From the NCBI GenBank assembly GCA_017521985.1, contig JAFXAZ010000001.1, positions 17,016 through 81,015 on the forward strand: 64,000 nt of DNA, written 5' to 3'. Both the position numbers and the translations under genes were made by a program. Source of the stretch: Lachnospiraceae bacterium (lineage in GTDB: Bacteria > Bacillota > Clostridia > Lachnospirales > Lachnospiraceae). Shown piece after piece: positions 17,609 to 28,610 of the stretch (positions are counted from its first letter, which is position 1; every line of letters starts with the position of its first letter). Under the pieces are notes generated by a model. It saw nothing but the letters and a program-made list of their open reading frames with translations, did no database searches and was not told the DNA's origin.

Positions 17609-18793
17609 TTAGTTTTCCGTAGCAATAATCAGTTCCTTAGTATCTAACGCGGTCTGCACCAACTCGTCAATCTTCTCAGACAGACACAATTCATGCTTCT
17701 TGATAATACCCAAATTCGGCTTTGTGACCGGATGCTTTGCCACAAAAATGGTACAGCAGTCCTCAAATGGCAAAATAGAAGTCTCATAGGTGCCAATTTT
17801 CTTGGAAAGGGTAACGATATCTTCCTTATCAAAAGCAATCAACGGACGATATACCGGAAGCTCGCAAACTTCATTGGTAACTGCTAAAGACTGCATAGTC
17901 TGACTTGCTACCTGGCCGATGCTTTCACCGGTAATAAGTCCAAGGCACTCTGTTTCCTGTGCAATCTGCTCAGCAATACGCATCATATAACGTCTCATAA
18001 TAATGGTCAGCTCGTCATGCGGACAGTTTTCGTAAATGTATAACTGAATGTCCGTAAAATTAATCACATGCAGATAAATCGGACCGGTATATTTAGACAC
18101 AATACGTGCCAAATCCACTACCTTTTCCTTTGCACGCTCGCTGGTATAAGGCGGCGCATGGAAATACACCGCATCAATCTTTACGCCACGCTTTGCAACC
18201 ATATAACCTGCTACAGGAGAATCAATACCACCGGAAAGCAGTAACATTGCCTTGCCACCGGTACCTACAGGCATACCCATAGCACCCGGAATTTCTTCGC
18301 TGTAAATATAAATTTTCTCGCGGATTTCAATATTTAATTTAATCTCCGGATTGTGTACGTCTACCTTCATCTCCGGAAAGGCATTTAAAATGGCACCGCC
18401 CATTTCCATACAGATTTCCTGAGATTCTAAAGGATAGTTTTTGCGGGCACGTCTTGCAAACACCTTGAAGGTCTTGTCACAGTCACCATATACATCCTTC
18501 ATATACTGTACAACCGTCTCGCAAAGCTTCTCAAAACCTTCATCCTCTACATAGACTACCGGGCAAATACCGGAAATACCAAATACCTGTGTCAGTCTCT
18601 CTACGGTCTCGTCATAATCAAACTCGGTCTGGGCATCCACATAAATACGTCCCTGAGTCTTGCGAATACTGAATTCGCCTTCACACTTTTTCAGTGCGTA
18701 TTTAATCTGCTGAACCAATGCATCTTCAAACATATATCTGTTTTTGCCCTTGATGCCGATTTCGCCATATTTTATCAAAAATGCTGTAAACAT
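17609..18793 (-). CDS. thiI: tRNA 4-thiouridine synthase ThiI
   Basis: 394-residue ThiI: ferredoxin-like and THUMP domains in the first 170 residues, then a PP-loop ATP pyrophosphatase (LLLSGGIDSPVAGYMVAKRG at about 181-200). It adenylates U8 of tRNA for thiolation and may also supply thiazole sulfur. The rhodanese domain of E. coli ThiI is missing, which is normal for Firmicutes; sulfur is then handed over directly by a dedicated cysteine desulfurase, here the gene 16 bases upstream. GESIGQVASQTMQSL and PLIAFDKEDIV are further family segments. Confidence 0.95.
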   Translation of the reverse strand: MFTAFLIKYGEIGIKGKNRYMFEDALVQQIKYALKKCEGEFSIRKTQGRIYVDAQTEFDYDETVERLTQVFGISGICPVVYVEDEGFEKLCETVVQYMKDVYGDCDKTFKVFARRARKNYPLESQEICMEMGGAILNAFPEMKVDVHNPEIKLNIEIREKIYIYSEEIPGAMGMPVGTGGKAMLLLSGGIDSPVAGYMVAKRGVKIDAVYFHAPPYTSERAKEKVVDLARIVSKYTGPIYLHVINFTDIQLYIYENCPHDELTIIMRRYMMRIAEQIAQETECLGLITGESIGQVASQTMQSLAVTNEVCELPVYRPLIAFDKEDIVTLSKKIGTYETSILPFEDCCTIFVAKHPVTKPNLGIIKKHELCLSEKIDELVQTALDTKELIIATEN

Positions 18794-18809
18794 GATTTTC
18801 CTCGCTTTT

Positions 18810-19964
18810 CTAATGTCTCGTGTATCTTCTTAACATTGGAATCATATCATATAATGTATTCAATGTATAGTCTATTTCTTCTTTGGTGGTAAAAACAGAC
18901 ATACTGAAACGAATAGTAGAATCCCATAAACTTTTGTCTAATCCAATCGCCATCAAGGTTTTGGACGTCTGCGGATGGTTGGATGCACAGGCACTTCCTG
19001 CAGACACATAAATGCCTTTGTCCTCCAAGGAATGTAAAAGCACCTCGCTCCGAACACCCTTTACAGAAAAACTGATTACGTGAGGTGCACTGCGACCATC
19101 AGTGTAACCGTTGACCTGTGTGTCGGCAATCTTAGAAAGTCCTTCTACAAAGTATTGCTTTAATTCATAAAGTGCAATCACTTCTTCATCTAATTTGTCA
19201 TAAAGCTTCTGTGCCGCCATGGCCATACCTGCAATACCGGCTACGTTTTCTGTGCCGGAGCGCAGATTTCTCTGCTGGCCGCCGCCATAATTAATCGGCA
19301 CAATTTTCACTTTGTCTCCCACATACAAAAGCCCTACGCCCTTTGGTCCGTGGATTTTGTGTGAGCTGGCTGACAACAAATCGATATGCATCTTCTTTGG
19401 ATAAATACGCGCCTTACCAAAGCCCTGTACTGCATCTACATGAAACAGACACTTTGGATTGATTTTCTTAATCAGCTTGCCAATCTCCATAATAGGCTGT
19501 AAAGAACCGATTTCGTTGTTGGTATGCATCACGGACACCAAAATGGTATCAGCTCTCATGGCTTTTTCCAAGTTCTCCAAACGAATTACACCATATTCAT
19601 CTACCGGCAAATAGGTCACCTCGAATCCCTGCTTTTCCAGATATCCACAGGTTTCCAATACCGCCGGATGCTCAATTTTGGTGGTAATAATATGCTTACC
19701 GCTACGATGATTTGCCAGTGCACAGCCAATCAGAGCCAAATTATCTGCCTCCGTACCACCGGAAGTAAAAAACAGTTCCTTTGTATTTACCTTCAGTATA
19801 CGGGCAAAAATATCCTTGGCCTCCTTTAAATAATGCTCAGCCTCAAGGCCTTTTCTATGCATACTGGAAGGATTACCGTAGTCTGTACACAAAATATGTG
19901 TCATAAACTGCGCTACATCCGGAAAACAGGCCGTAGTAGCTGAGTTGTCTAAATAAACTTCCAT
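18810..19964 (-). CDS. cysteine desulfurase (NifS/IscS-like, ThiI partner)
   Basis: 384-residue PLP enzyme that converts cysteine to alanine and a protein persulfide. MEVYLDNSATTACFPDV is the typical start; FHVDAVQGFGK and the PLP lysine in SASSHKIHGPKG (about 205) are present, and the mobile Cys loop reads SAGSACASN (about 330). Position immediately upstream of thiI marks it as the NifZ-type dedicated donor for 4-thiouridine rather than the SUF/ISC enzyme. Confidence 0.93.
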   Translation of the reverse strand: MEVYLDNSATTACFPDVAQFMTHILCTDYGNPSSMHRKGLEAEHYLKEAKDIFARILKVNTKELFFTSGGTEADNLALIGCALANHRSGKHIITTKIEHPAVLETCGYLEKQGFEVTYLPVDEYGVIRLENLEKAMRADTILVSVMHTNNEIGSLQPIMEIGKLIKKINPKCLFHVDAVQGFGKARIYPKKMHIDLLSASSHKIHGPKGVGLLYVGDKVKIVPINYGGGQQRNLRSGTENVAGIAGMAMAAQKLYDKLDEEVIALYELKQYFVEGLSKIADTQVNGYTDGRSAPHVISFSVKGVRSEVLLHSLEDKGIYVSAGSACASNHPQTSKTLMAIGLDKSLWDSTIRFSMSVFTTKEEIDYTLNTLYDMIPMLRRYTRH

Positions 19965-20036
19965 GATAGTTCCTTTCCATTTATATAAAAATTTCTCTAG
20001 TATATTTTATGCAAGGCACGCCTTTAAGGTATCGCT

Positions 20037-20783
20037 TTAAGCCTCCAATACATAAACTAGCATTGATAAAATCGCAAGTCCTGCTGTTTCTGTACGCAAA
20101 ATCCTGCGTCCCAATGTGACAGGCTTGGTTCCCATGCCAAGTGCTGCCTCCACTTCACTGTCATCAAAGCCGCCTTCTGGTCCGATAAAAATCGCCACAC
20201 GCTGTCCCGGACAAATGCTTTCCAATAAACTTCTGGTAAATGCCATTCCTTCTGCATTTTCATATGGCATCATACTGACTTCAAAATCCGCCGCCTCTTT
20301 CAATGCTTCCTTCAAGCTCATAAGCTCCCCAATAACCGGAATCACATCACGCTTACTTTGCTTGGCTGCTGCCTCTGCAATGCCTTGCCAACGACTGATT
20401 TTGGCCTGTGCCTTCTTGGCATCCAGCTTTACCACAGAACGTTTCGTCTCCACCGGCACAATGCGGCCGGCTCCAAGCTCCACTGCCTTTTGAATAATAA
20501 GCTCCATCTTGTCTGCCTTTGGAAGCCCCTGATAAAGCACGATTTCACAAGGCAGCTCCGTAGTATCTGTAATATTTTGTACAATATCACAGACTACCTG
20601 CTCTGCTGACACACTTTTTAAGGCGCAAAGATATTTACCTTGACCCTCTCCATCGTTTACATAAAACTGCTCCCCCGGCTTCATACGAAGCACATGGCTG
20701 ATATGATTCACATCCGTGCCTGTTATATAAGCAAGCCCCTCGTTTTCATGAATTTGAGACTTGTCCACAAAAAACTGAAACAT
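20037..20783 (-). CDS. rsmE: 16S rRNA m3U1498 methyltransferase
   Basis: 248-residue SPOUT-class methyltransferase. An N-terminal PUA-like domain (HVLRMKPGEQFYVNDGEG) is followed by the trefoil-knot domain with VAIFIGPEGGFDDSEV, TLGRRILRTETAGLAIL. It methylates U1498 of 16S rRNA in the assembled 30S subunit. It is 15 bases downstream of prmA, the common prmA-rsmE pair of Firmicutes. Confidence 0.95.
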   Translation of the reverse strand: MFQFFVDKSQIHENEGLAYITGTDVNHISHVLRMKPGEQFYVNDGEGQGKYLCALKSVSAEQVVCDIVQNITDTTELPCEIVLYQGLPKADKMELIIQKAVELGAGRIVPVETKRSVVKLDAKKAQAKISRWQGIAEAAAKQSKRDVIPVIGELMSLKEALKEAADFEVSMMPYENAEGMAFTRSLLESICPGQRVAIFIGPEGGFDDSEVEAALGMGTKPVTLGRRILRTETAGLAILSMLVYVLEA

Positions 20784-20798
20784 ATTGTACCTTATCCT

Positions 20799-21788
20799 CT
20801 AAAAGTCTTTACGTGCAGTTACACTTACCCACTCGCCCTGATAAGTAACTTCTACTACCGTAAGCCCTGCCGCTTTTACTGCCTCTACCACCGTTTCTTC
20901 CTTATCGTCAATAATACCGGAGGTAATGTAGTAACCACCTGTTTTTAACTGATTTACGATAACCGGTGTAAGCGGCACCAGTACATCTGCCAAAATATTT
21001 GCCACAACAATGTCATACTTGCCATAGCCTACCTTATCCTGTACTTCCTTGTCGCAGATAATATTGCCAATCATCATGTCAAACTGCTCCGGACGGATAC
21101 CGTTCACTTCGCTGTTTTCACGAACGGCCGGCACTGCACATGGGTCCAAATCGGTACCCACGGCATGCTTTGCCCCAAACATCAAAGACAAAATAGATAA
21201 AATACCGCTGCCGGTTCCTACATCCAAAAGCTCCGTTTCCGGAGTAATATATTTACGAAGCTGGCGAATACAAAGCTGGGTGGTCTCATGCATACCGGTA
21301 CCAAAGGCTGTACCAGGGTCAATATGCAATACCATTTTACCCTCATCTTCCGGCTTCACCTCTTCCCAGGAAGGAATTACTAAAATATCATCAATATAAA
21401 ACTGGTGGAAATACTGCTTCCAGTTATTAATCCAATCAATGTCCTCGGTCTCATCCACTTCTACGGAGCCTTCGCCAATATCCATAAAGCTCTTCCAGCT
21501 TTCTAACTCTTCCTCTACCATAGCAAGAATGGCTTCCTTGGTCGTCACCTCATCCTGGAAAATCAGCTCACCAGCTTCATTCTCCTCTACAAAGAAGCTG
21601 AGATACGCTACACCGTCATCCTCCGGCCCCTGCGGCAAAATATCCACAAACATCTGCTCTTTCTCTGAAGCTGTCAAAGGCACTTTATCTTCAATCTGCG
21701 CACCTTCAAATCCCAAATCATATAATGCAGAAATAATCACATCCTCTGCTTCTGTAATCGTTTTTACACGAAATTTCATCCATTTCAT
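20799..21788 (-). CDS. prmA: ribosomal protein L11 methyltransferase
   Basis: 329-residue PrmA, which trimethylates ribosomal protein L11. The SAM site is LLDVGTGSGILSILS at about 185-199 with VANILADVLVPLTPVI further on. The ATG at 21786-21788 is preferred, with GAGGG eight bases upstream; an in-frame GTG 15 bases earlier has no site. The N-terminal substrate-binding domain is longer than in E. coli (acidic insert around 60-115), as in other Clostridia. It heads the pair with rsmE. Confidence 0.94.
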   Translation of the reverse strand: MKWMKFRVKTITEAEDVIISALYDLGFEGAQIEDKVPLTASEKEQMFVDILPQGPEDDGVAYLSFFVEENEAGELIFQDEVTTKEAILAMVEEELESWKSFMDIGEGSVEVDETEDIDWINNWKQYFHQFYIDDILVIPSWEEVKPEDEGKMVLHIDPGTAFGTGMHETTQLCIRQLRKYITPETELLDVGTGSGILSILSLMFGAKHAVGTDLDPCAVPAVRENSEVNGIRPEQFDMMIGNIICDKEVQDKVGYGKYDIVVANILADVLVPLTPVIVNQLKTGGYYITSGIIDDKEETVVEAVKAAGLTVVEVTYQGEWVSVTARKDF

Positions 21789-21888
21789 AGAATGCACCCT
21801 CACGTTTTATAAATTCATAACCAATTAACGTTTTTTGTCATTATGACATACATAGTTAATTATACAATCATTCTCGAAAAAGTGCAAA

Positions 21889-22326
21889 CTATTTTCCTTT
21901 CGGAGACACCTGATATGCTAAATCCAAATATCTTTGACGCCAAACACGTCCTTCCTCCTGCATTTTTTCAGCTAATTCCTTTAATTCCACATAGGATGCT
22001 TCAAATTGCTGCTTCATATAGTCTATTTCTTTCTTCTTCTGTAATTCTAAATGTTCTCTTTCTTGTTGCATCTGTATCTGTGATTCTTCCAGAGTTTTCT
22101 GCATCTCATAATATTGTTTTTCATAGGCTTCCTTCTGTTCTTTGTAAATTTGATTCTGCTCTTCCAATTGTTTTAATAAATCTAAACGTCCCAAAGGTCC
22201 TGGCAGCTCTGTACCGTTTTTTTCAATAGACTCCTCGCTCACCTGCTCCAAACGATAATATATCCACTGATTGCCCATGTCCGCATACACATGCCACACT
22301 TCACCCATATCGAATAAATATTTCAT
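21889..22326 (-). CDS. coiled-coil protein of unknown function
   Basis: 145 residues. The first 50 form a small globular start (MKYLFDMGEVWHVYADMGNQWIYYRLEQ); residues about 50-130 are a continuous Glu/Gln/Lys-rich coiled coil (LLKQLEEQNQIYKEQKEAYEKQ). No membrane segment. GGGAGAAG lies upstream of the ATG. It is divergent from the Cys-rich gene at 22444 across 117 bases. A CATATGTT box 16 bases after ATA lies upstream and resembles a sigma-E promoter, so mother-cell expression is possible. No family is recognised. Confidence 0.65.
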   Translation of the reverse strand: MKYLFDMGEVWHVYADMGNQWIYYRLEQVSEESIEKNGTELPGPLGRLDLLKQLEEQNQIYKEQKEAYEKQYYEMQKTLEESQIQMQQEREHLELQKKKEIDYMKQQFEASYVELKELAEKMQEEGRVWRQRYLDLAYQVSPKGK

Positions 22327-22394
22327 ACCATCACTTCTCCCGACACGTTGTATTAAACATATGAATTTTTTCTGAAAGATATGTCAGGCAGAAC

Positions 22395-22421
22395 ACAATA
22401 TTGCTGTTTTTTCATATCTTA
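22395..22421 (+). promoter_or_regulatory. sigma-K-like promoter of the Cys-rich gene
   Basis: AC (22395-22396), a 16-base gap, and CATATCTTA (22413-22421) match the sigma-K consensus AC-N16-CATANNNTA known from Bacillus and Clostridia. The gene starts 23 bases later. No sigma-A promoter is evident. Confidence 0.45.
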
Positions 22422-22443
22422 ATAATAAAAAAGGAGTTTTCCT

Positions 22444-23319
22444 ATGGCTAATTGTAATTGCAAATCCAGATGTTTTACAAGCAGCGGTATCTCCAATATG
22501 AACGGCACTGTATGTACAGATGTATGTACCACGCCTATTTGCGGTACTGCAGATGCTTTATTATTGTATGCGCCTGTTATTTACGACTGTATCGGTATTA
22601 ATCTTTGCAGGCAGGTACCTTTAGGTGTAACTATCCCTGCCACTTACCCTACTGCAGCATATGCGACTGCCGAAATCGTTGATATGACGCCGGGAACGGC
22701 TGATATCACTCCGATTGCCAACCGGCCAAACTGTTACAATGTGGAATTAAGCGAATTAAGTTTTACGGTAATCGTAAAATTATTTGACTGCTGCCAAAGA
22801 TTACTGGCAACCCTTCCACTTACCGGCATTGTGTACCTTCCGGGTGCAACCACTGATCCAGACTACGACGAAGACACCAATCCAACCGATGTAACCTTAC
22901 AATTGTATGCACCATACGGCCCTGCATATACTATCGAAGGAACTACCGCCACACCTACTTTAGTGTTTAATGGGCTGACCGTGACCCAGGTTCCTCAGAC
23001 TCAGGGAATCCAGTCCTCTGCAGTAGCAAAAGTATTAAATTTTGATGCCGACGATTCTTCCATCAGCCTGGGCGTTACTTTATATGTATTCAGTTTGTAC
23101 AACTCTTTCTACAATTTCTACGATACCACCCGTGGCAACATTCCAAAAGGAAGTCTTGCTACCATTGAAGAAAATGTGTGCATGAACTTTGTACGCGGCA
23201 GCCTGCTTGACCGAAACATTAAACCTTTAGAGCTCGGCGCACCATCTTGTGAAGGACAGCTGAAACATGACTGTACACCGGATATGGAATCCTGTGACAG
23301 TGCTACAGATGAGATTTAA
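22444..23319 (+). CDS. Cys-rich protein, possible spore surface component
   Basis: 291 residues with 15 cysteines, clustered at the start (MANCNCKSRC, VCTDVCTTPIC) and end (CEGQLKHDC, MESC), with a CC pair in FDCCQRL. The middle is Thr/Pro/Ala-rich beta-type sequence (YLPGATTDPDYDEDTNP, LQLYAPYGPAYTIEGTTATPT). No signal peptide or membrane segment. AAGGAG lies seven bases upstream. Cytoplasmic Cys-rich proteins expressed without export fit spore coat or exosporium crosslinked components, and the sigma-K-like promoter agrees. The family is not recognised and the role is inference. Confidence 0.7.
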   Translation: MANCNCKSRCFTSSGISNMNGTVCTDVCTTPICGTADALLLYAPVIYDCIGINLCRQVPLGVTIPATYPTAAYATAEIVDMTPGTADITPIANRPNCYNVELSELSFTVIVKLFDCCQRLLATLPLTGIVYLPGATTDPDYDEDTNPTDVTLQLYAPYGPAYTIEGTTATPTLVFNGLTVTQVPQTQGIQSSAVAKVLNFDADDSSISLGVTLYVFSLYNSFYNFYDTTRGNIPKGSLATIEENVCMNFVRGSLLDRNIKPLELGAPSCEGQLKHDCTPDMESCDSATDEI

Positions 23320-23358
23320 TATTAACTGCAATGTATGTTTTACATTATGATACCAAAA

Positions 23359-23390
23359 GGAGCCTGGCAATTTGTCAGGCTCCATATATT
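23359..23390. terminator. bidirectional terminator
   Basis: GGAGCCTG (23359-23366) pairs with CAGGCTCC (23376-23383), extended by two more pairs. It is followed by AT-rich ATATATTATTTT on the plus strand and by TTTTGG on the minus strand. It sits between the convergent Cys-rich and glycosyltransferase genes. Confidence 0.75.
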
Positions 23391-24801
23391 ATTTTGTATT
23401 TAGTTTATATATCCCCACCGGATTCGTTCCCAGTGTCCCATTTTCTACTACCGTATCGGCAGTATATCCTTGCGCCTCCAACTGTGCTGCCATATCTGTC
23501 GGTATTTCTCCTTGAAGCATAAGCCAGTAGGTATGCTCCTTATCCAAAACCGGTATCTCTTCCGCTGTAAACAGCACATGTTCCACCTTCGGATAATAGT
23601 AATCCAATACTGTCCAGTCAAGATATTCCAGGTTGGTAAGTATCACACTATCTTCTCCGGAAATGTCTGCGGTAGCCTCCAACGTCATGCGCAGCAGTTC
23701 ATTTTGCTGTTTATCTGCCTGATACGCGGTAAAATACTGCGGAATACATGTAATCAAAAGCGCTACGCCAATAATTGCACAATATATATGCTTCTTTTTG
23801 AGAGATGCAATACCCACAGCCAAAAGTACCCAGGCAATAATAGCCACCGGATATAAGTATCTTACAATAAATACCGGTCTGAATATTCTGGATACCAAAT
23901 TCCCCACCAAAATCGTGCCGAAAATACTGCTCATTCCGGCGGCAAGCCATAATACCTTACCGAAATCTTTTCTCTGATTCCATGCCGTAAGCGCCACCGC
24001 CAGCAACATGATCCCAAAAAGAACATATTGTAGCTTACCACTGAAGAGATATCCCAAACAATCCTTTAAATACGGAATATTCGTCATCCAAAAATCACCC
24101 ATGGTTCTTTGGAACGTCTGCAATAGTACAATCAGCCATGGTAAATATGCTGCCACCGTGACCAAACAGGCAATCAAGGTCTTTTTAAGATATGCCTCTC
24201 TTTTTATCAATGCCAAACCAATTAATATGACATAGAAAAAAGCCACGGATACCAGACAATAATAATGTGTATACGCACCGGCTAAAGACGCCAGTACAAA
24301 CCATACGTAATCTCTCGTTCTGTTTTGCGTAAAAATCGAATACAGTGCCAAAAAGCTGGCCAACATAAACAGCGAGCCCCAGGAATACATTCTGACTTCA
24401 ACATGAAAGGATACCGCTGTCTCCAGCAAAGAGGCCAGTGTAATTAACAGTACGGAAGCTTCCATACCAAACCACTTCCAAATCACGGTCAGTGCCAGTA
24501 CAATCACAAGCACATAGGGTACAAAGGATGCCAAATGATATACCACCCCTGTATAACCAAATACCTTGCAAAACAACTGTACAATACCATAATACAGCGG
24601 AGGATGAACATCTTCGGCAGTTGCCCGAAGCATCTCAGGAACACTCATCCCGGACAAACGGATTGTAAAGGCTTCGTCACCCCAAAAATTATTATCAAAT
24701 ATGCGCAGTAAATTCAGTATGACCAGCACTGCGGCAAAAACAGTTGCTGCCAAACGCCAGTAATCAAACCGGTTATTTACATCTTTTTTTGAAGTAACCA
24801 T
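23389..24801 (-). CDS. GT39/ArnT-type membrane glycosyltransferase
   Basis: 470-residue multi-pass protein of the PMT/ArnT glycosyltransferase superfamily, using a polyprenyl-phosphate sugar donor at the outer face of the membrane. The first extracellular loop carries NNFWGDEAFTIRL (catalytic Asp/Glu) and the paired ATAEDVHPPLYYGIV motif. About 11-12 helices are followed by a soluble C-terminal domain from about residue 375. Protein, teichoic acid or other glycan acceptors are possible. It is 18 bases after dnaJ but probably separate in function. Confidence 0.85.
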   Translation of the reverse strand: MVTSKKDVNNRFDYWRLAATVFAAVLVILNLLRIFDNNFWGDEAFTIRLSGMSVPEMLRATAEDVHPPLYYGIVQLFCKVFGYTGVVYHLASFVPYVLVIVLALTVIWKWFGMEASVLLITLASLLETAVSFHVEVRMYSWGSLFMLASFLALYSIFTQNRTRDYVWFVLASLAGAYTHYYCLVSVAFFYVILIGLALIKREAYLKKTLIACLVTVAAYLPWLIVLLQTFQRTMGDFWMTNIPYLKDCLGYLFSGKLQYVLFGIMLLAVALTAWNQRKDFGKVLWLAAGMSSIFGTILVGNLVSRIFRPVFIVRYLYPVAIIAWVLLAVGIASLKKKHIYCAIIGVALLITCIPQYFTAYQADKQQNELLRMTLEATADISGEDSVILTNLEYLDWTVLDYYYPKVEHVLFTAEEIPVLDKEHTYWLMLQGEIPTDMAAQLEAQGYTADTVVENGTLGTNPVGIYKLNTK

Positions 24802-24819
24802 CCCTTGCTCCCCCGCGTC

Positions 24820-25980
24820 CTACTTCCAGAATTTCTTCTTACTCTTTGGTTCGTCTGTGCCTTCTTTTGGGGCAGTATTCAAAGAATCCCCGGTCAAAGC
24901 ATCAAACTGTCTTAATAATTCCTTTGCTTCGTTAGATAATTTATCCGGAGTCTGAACCACCAGTGTAACATAGTGGTCACCTCGAACCTCTTTATTTCTC
25001 CAGGATGGAACACCTTTACCGCGAAGACGAATCTTGGTATCGGTCTGGGTTCCGGCCTTTACATCATAAGCAACCTTGCCGTCTATGGTATCAATCATAA
25101 TTTCACCGCCAAGCGCTGCCACTGCAAAGCTGATTGGCACTGCAGAGAAAATATTTAAATCCTGGCGCTGGAAAATAGGGTGGCGCCCTACGATAAATTC
25201 AATTACCACATCACCTCTTGGTCCGCCGTTTAAGCCCGGTTCACCAAGACCTGTAAGGCGCTTACGCTGACCGCTGTCTACGCCTGCCGGAATATCCACT
25301 TCGTATTTTTTACGCATGGAAACAAAGCCGGTACCGCGACAATCGGTACACTTCTCGCGAATAATCTTACCTGTTCCGCGACAATCCGGACATGCCTGTA
25401 CATTACGGATGGTACCAAACATAGACTGCTGGGTAAATACTACCTGTCCCTTACCGCCACACTTAGAGCAGGTTTCCGGGCTGGTGCCTGCTTTGGCACC
25501 GGAGCCATGACAAGCCTTACACTCTTCTTTTACGGTTAATTCTACTTCCTTCTTACAGCCAGCTACAGCCTCCTCGAAGGTAATTCTCATACTGGTACGA
25601 ATATCCTCGCCCTTCATCGGTCCATTGTTGCGTCCGCGGCTGCGACCACCAAAAATATCACCAAAGCCAAACATATCTCCGAAAATATCAGAGAAATCCG
25701 CTCCACTGAAATCAAAGCCGCCAAATCCGCCGGCTCCACCTGCACCGCCATCAAATGCCGCATGACCAAACTGGTCATACTGACGTCTCTTTTCCGGATC
25801 AGAAAGCACTGCATATGCTTCGGAAGCTTCTTTAAACTTTACTTCTGCTTCTTTATCGCCCGGATTTACGTCCGGATGGTATTTTTTTGCAAGTACACGG
25901 TATGCTTTTTTTATTGCCGCATCATCTGCATTTTTATCCAGGCCGAGGACCTCATAATAGTCTCGTTTTTGTTCTGCCAT
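24820..25980 (-). CDS. dnaJ: chaperone DnaJ
   Basis: 386-residue type I Hsp40. J domain at 1-70 with HPD (KYHPDVNPG), Gly/Phe-rich region ([15 protein letters not shown]), zinc domain with four CxxCxGxG repeats ([32 protein letters not shown]) and a C-terminal substrate-binding part. The ATG at 25978-25980 follows TTGGAG by eight bases and gives the standard [13 protein letters not shown] start; an ATG six codons upstream is unlikely. Last gene of the hrcA-grpE-dnaK-dnaJ operon. Confidence 0.96.
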   Translation of the reverse strand: MAEQKRDYYEVLGLDKNADDAAIKKAYRVLAKKYHPDVNPGDKEAEVKFKEASEAYAVLSDPEKRRQYDQFGHAAFDGGAGGAGGFGGFDFSGADFSDIFGDMFGFGDIFGGRSRGRNNGPMKGEDIRTSMRITFEEAVAGCKKEVELTVKEECKACHGSGAKAGTSPETCSKCGGKGQVVFTQQSMFGTIRNVQACPDCRGTGKIIREKCTDCRGTGFVSMRKKYEVDIPAGVDSGQRKRLTGLGEPGLNGGPRGDVVIEFIVGRHPIFQRQDLNIFSAVPISFAVAALGGEIMIDTIDGKVAYDVKAGTQTDTKIRLRGKGVPSWRNKEVRGDHYVTLVVQTPDKLSNEAKELLRQFDALTGDSLNTAPKEGTDEPKSKKKFWK

Positions 25981-25996
25981 AAAATCACTCCAATTC

Positions 25997-26022
25997 AACC
26001 CCGCATTGAAAAACGCGGGGTT
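25997..26022. other. stem-loop between dnaK and dnaJ
   Basis: AACCCCGC / GCGGGGTT, 8-bp GC-rich stem with a ten-base loop, without a following U-run. It may act as an mRNA processing or stability element that sets a higher DnaK than DnaJ yield. Confidence 0.6.
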
Positions 26023-26040
26023 GCTAAAATCTTAAAAATT

Positions 26041-27912
<1,872 letters not shown>

Positions 27913-27954
27913 TTACTCCTCCTGGATTCTAAAAAATATAATTAATTGAATAAA

Positions 27955-28596
27955 TTACTCTGCCACTGCAACCATACTATGGCGAACCACACCATCACGG
28001 TATGTGTACCCTTTTAAAAGTTCCTGTGCAACTACACCGGACTCATACTCTTCACTTGCCACCTGCATTACTGCATTGTGTAAATTCGGATCAAACTCCT
28101 GTCCCAGTGCCTCAATTGGCTTTACACCAATGTTATCAAGCTCCGTTAAAAGCTGTTTATATATCATATTCATGCCGCTTGCAAAGCCTGTTTCTTTCTC
28201 TGCATCGGTCATGGTTGATAACCCTCTTTCAAAGTTGTCGATAACCGGAAGTATTTTCTCAATAACACTCTTTGCTCCGGTTTCAAACATCGCCTGCTTT
28301 TCTTTGTCGGTACGACGGCGGAAGTTTTCAAATTCTGCCATCTGGCGCATCACTCTGTCTTCCAGTTCTGCGATTTTTTCTTTGTCTTTATTGCTTTTCT
28401 TAAGCCATTTGGAAGGACCCTTGCCCTCTTTCTCAGAAGCCTCTTCGCTGTCCTCGGAAGCTTCCTGCGCCTCCTCACAGACCTCGCCTGCTGCGTCAGC
28501 CTCTTCCATGACACCTTCTGCTGCGGTTTCAGCTGCTTCTGCTTCTTCGACCGCTTCCGCTATGTCCTTCTCTAAATCCTTTTCCATATCTGCCAT
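27955..28596 (-). CDS. grpE: nucleotide exchange factor GrpE
   Basis: 213-residue GrpE, which releases ADP from DnaK. Residues 1-75 are a long acidic, Ala/Glu-rich tail; the coiled coil (KEKIAELEDRVMRQMAEFENFRRR) and C-terminal beta domain (IEALGQEFDPNLHNAVMQ, GYTYRDGVVRHSMV) follow. It lies 14 bases after hrcA. Confidence 0.96.
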   Translation of the reverse strand: MADMEKDLEKDIAEAVEEAEAAETAAEGVMEEADAAGEVCEEAQEASEDSEEASEKEGKGPSKWLKKSNKDKEKIAELEDRVMRQMAEFENFRRRTDKEKQAMFETGAKSVIEKILPVIDNFERGLSTMTDAEKETGFASGMNMIYKQLLTELDNIGVKPIEALGQEFDPNLHNAVMQVASEEYESGVVAQELLKGYTYRDGVVRHSMVAVAE

Positions 28597-28610
28597 ACAT
28601 AAACTCCTCG

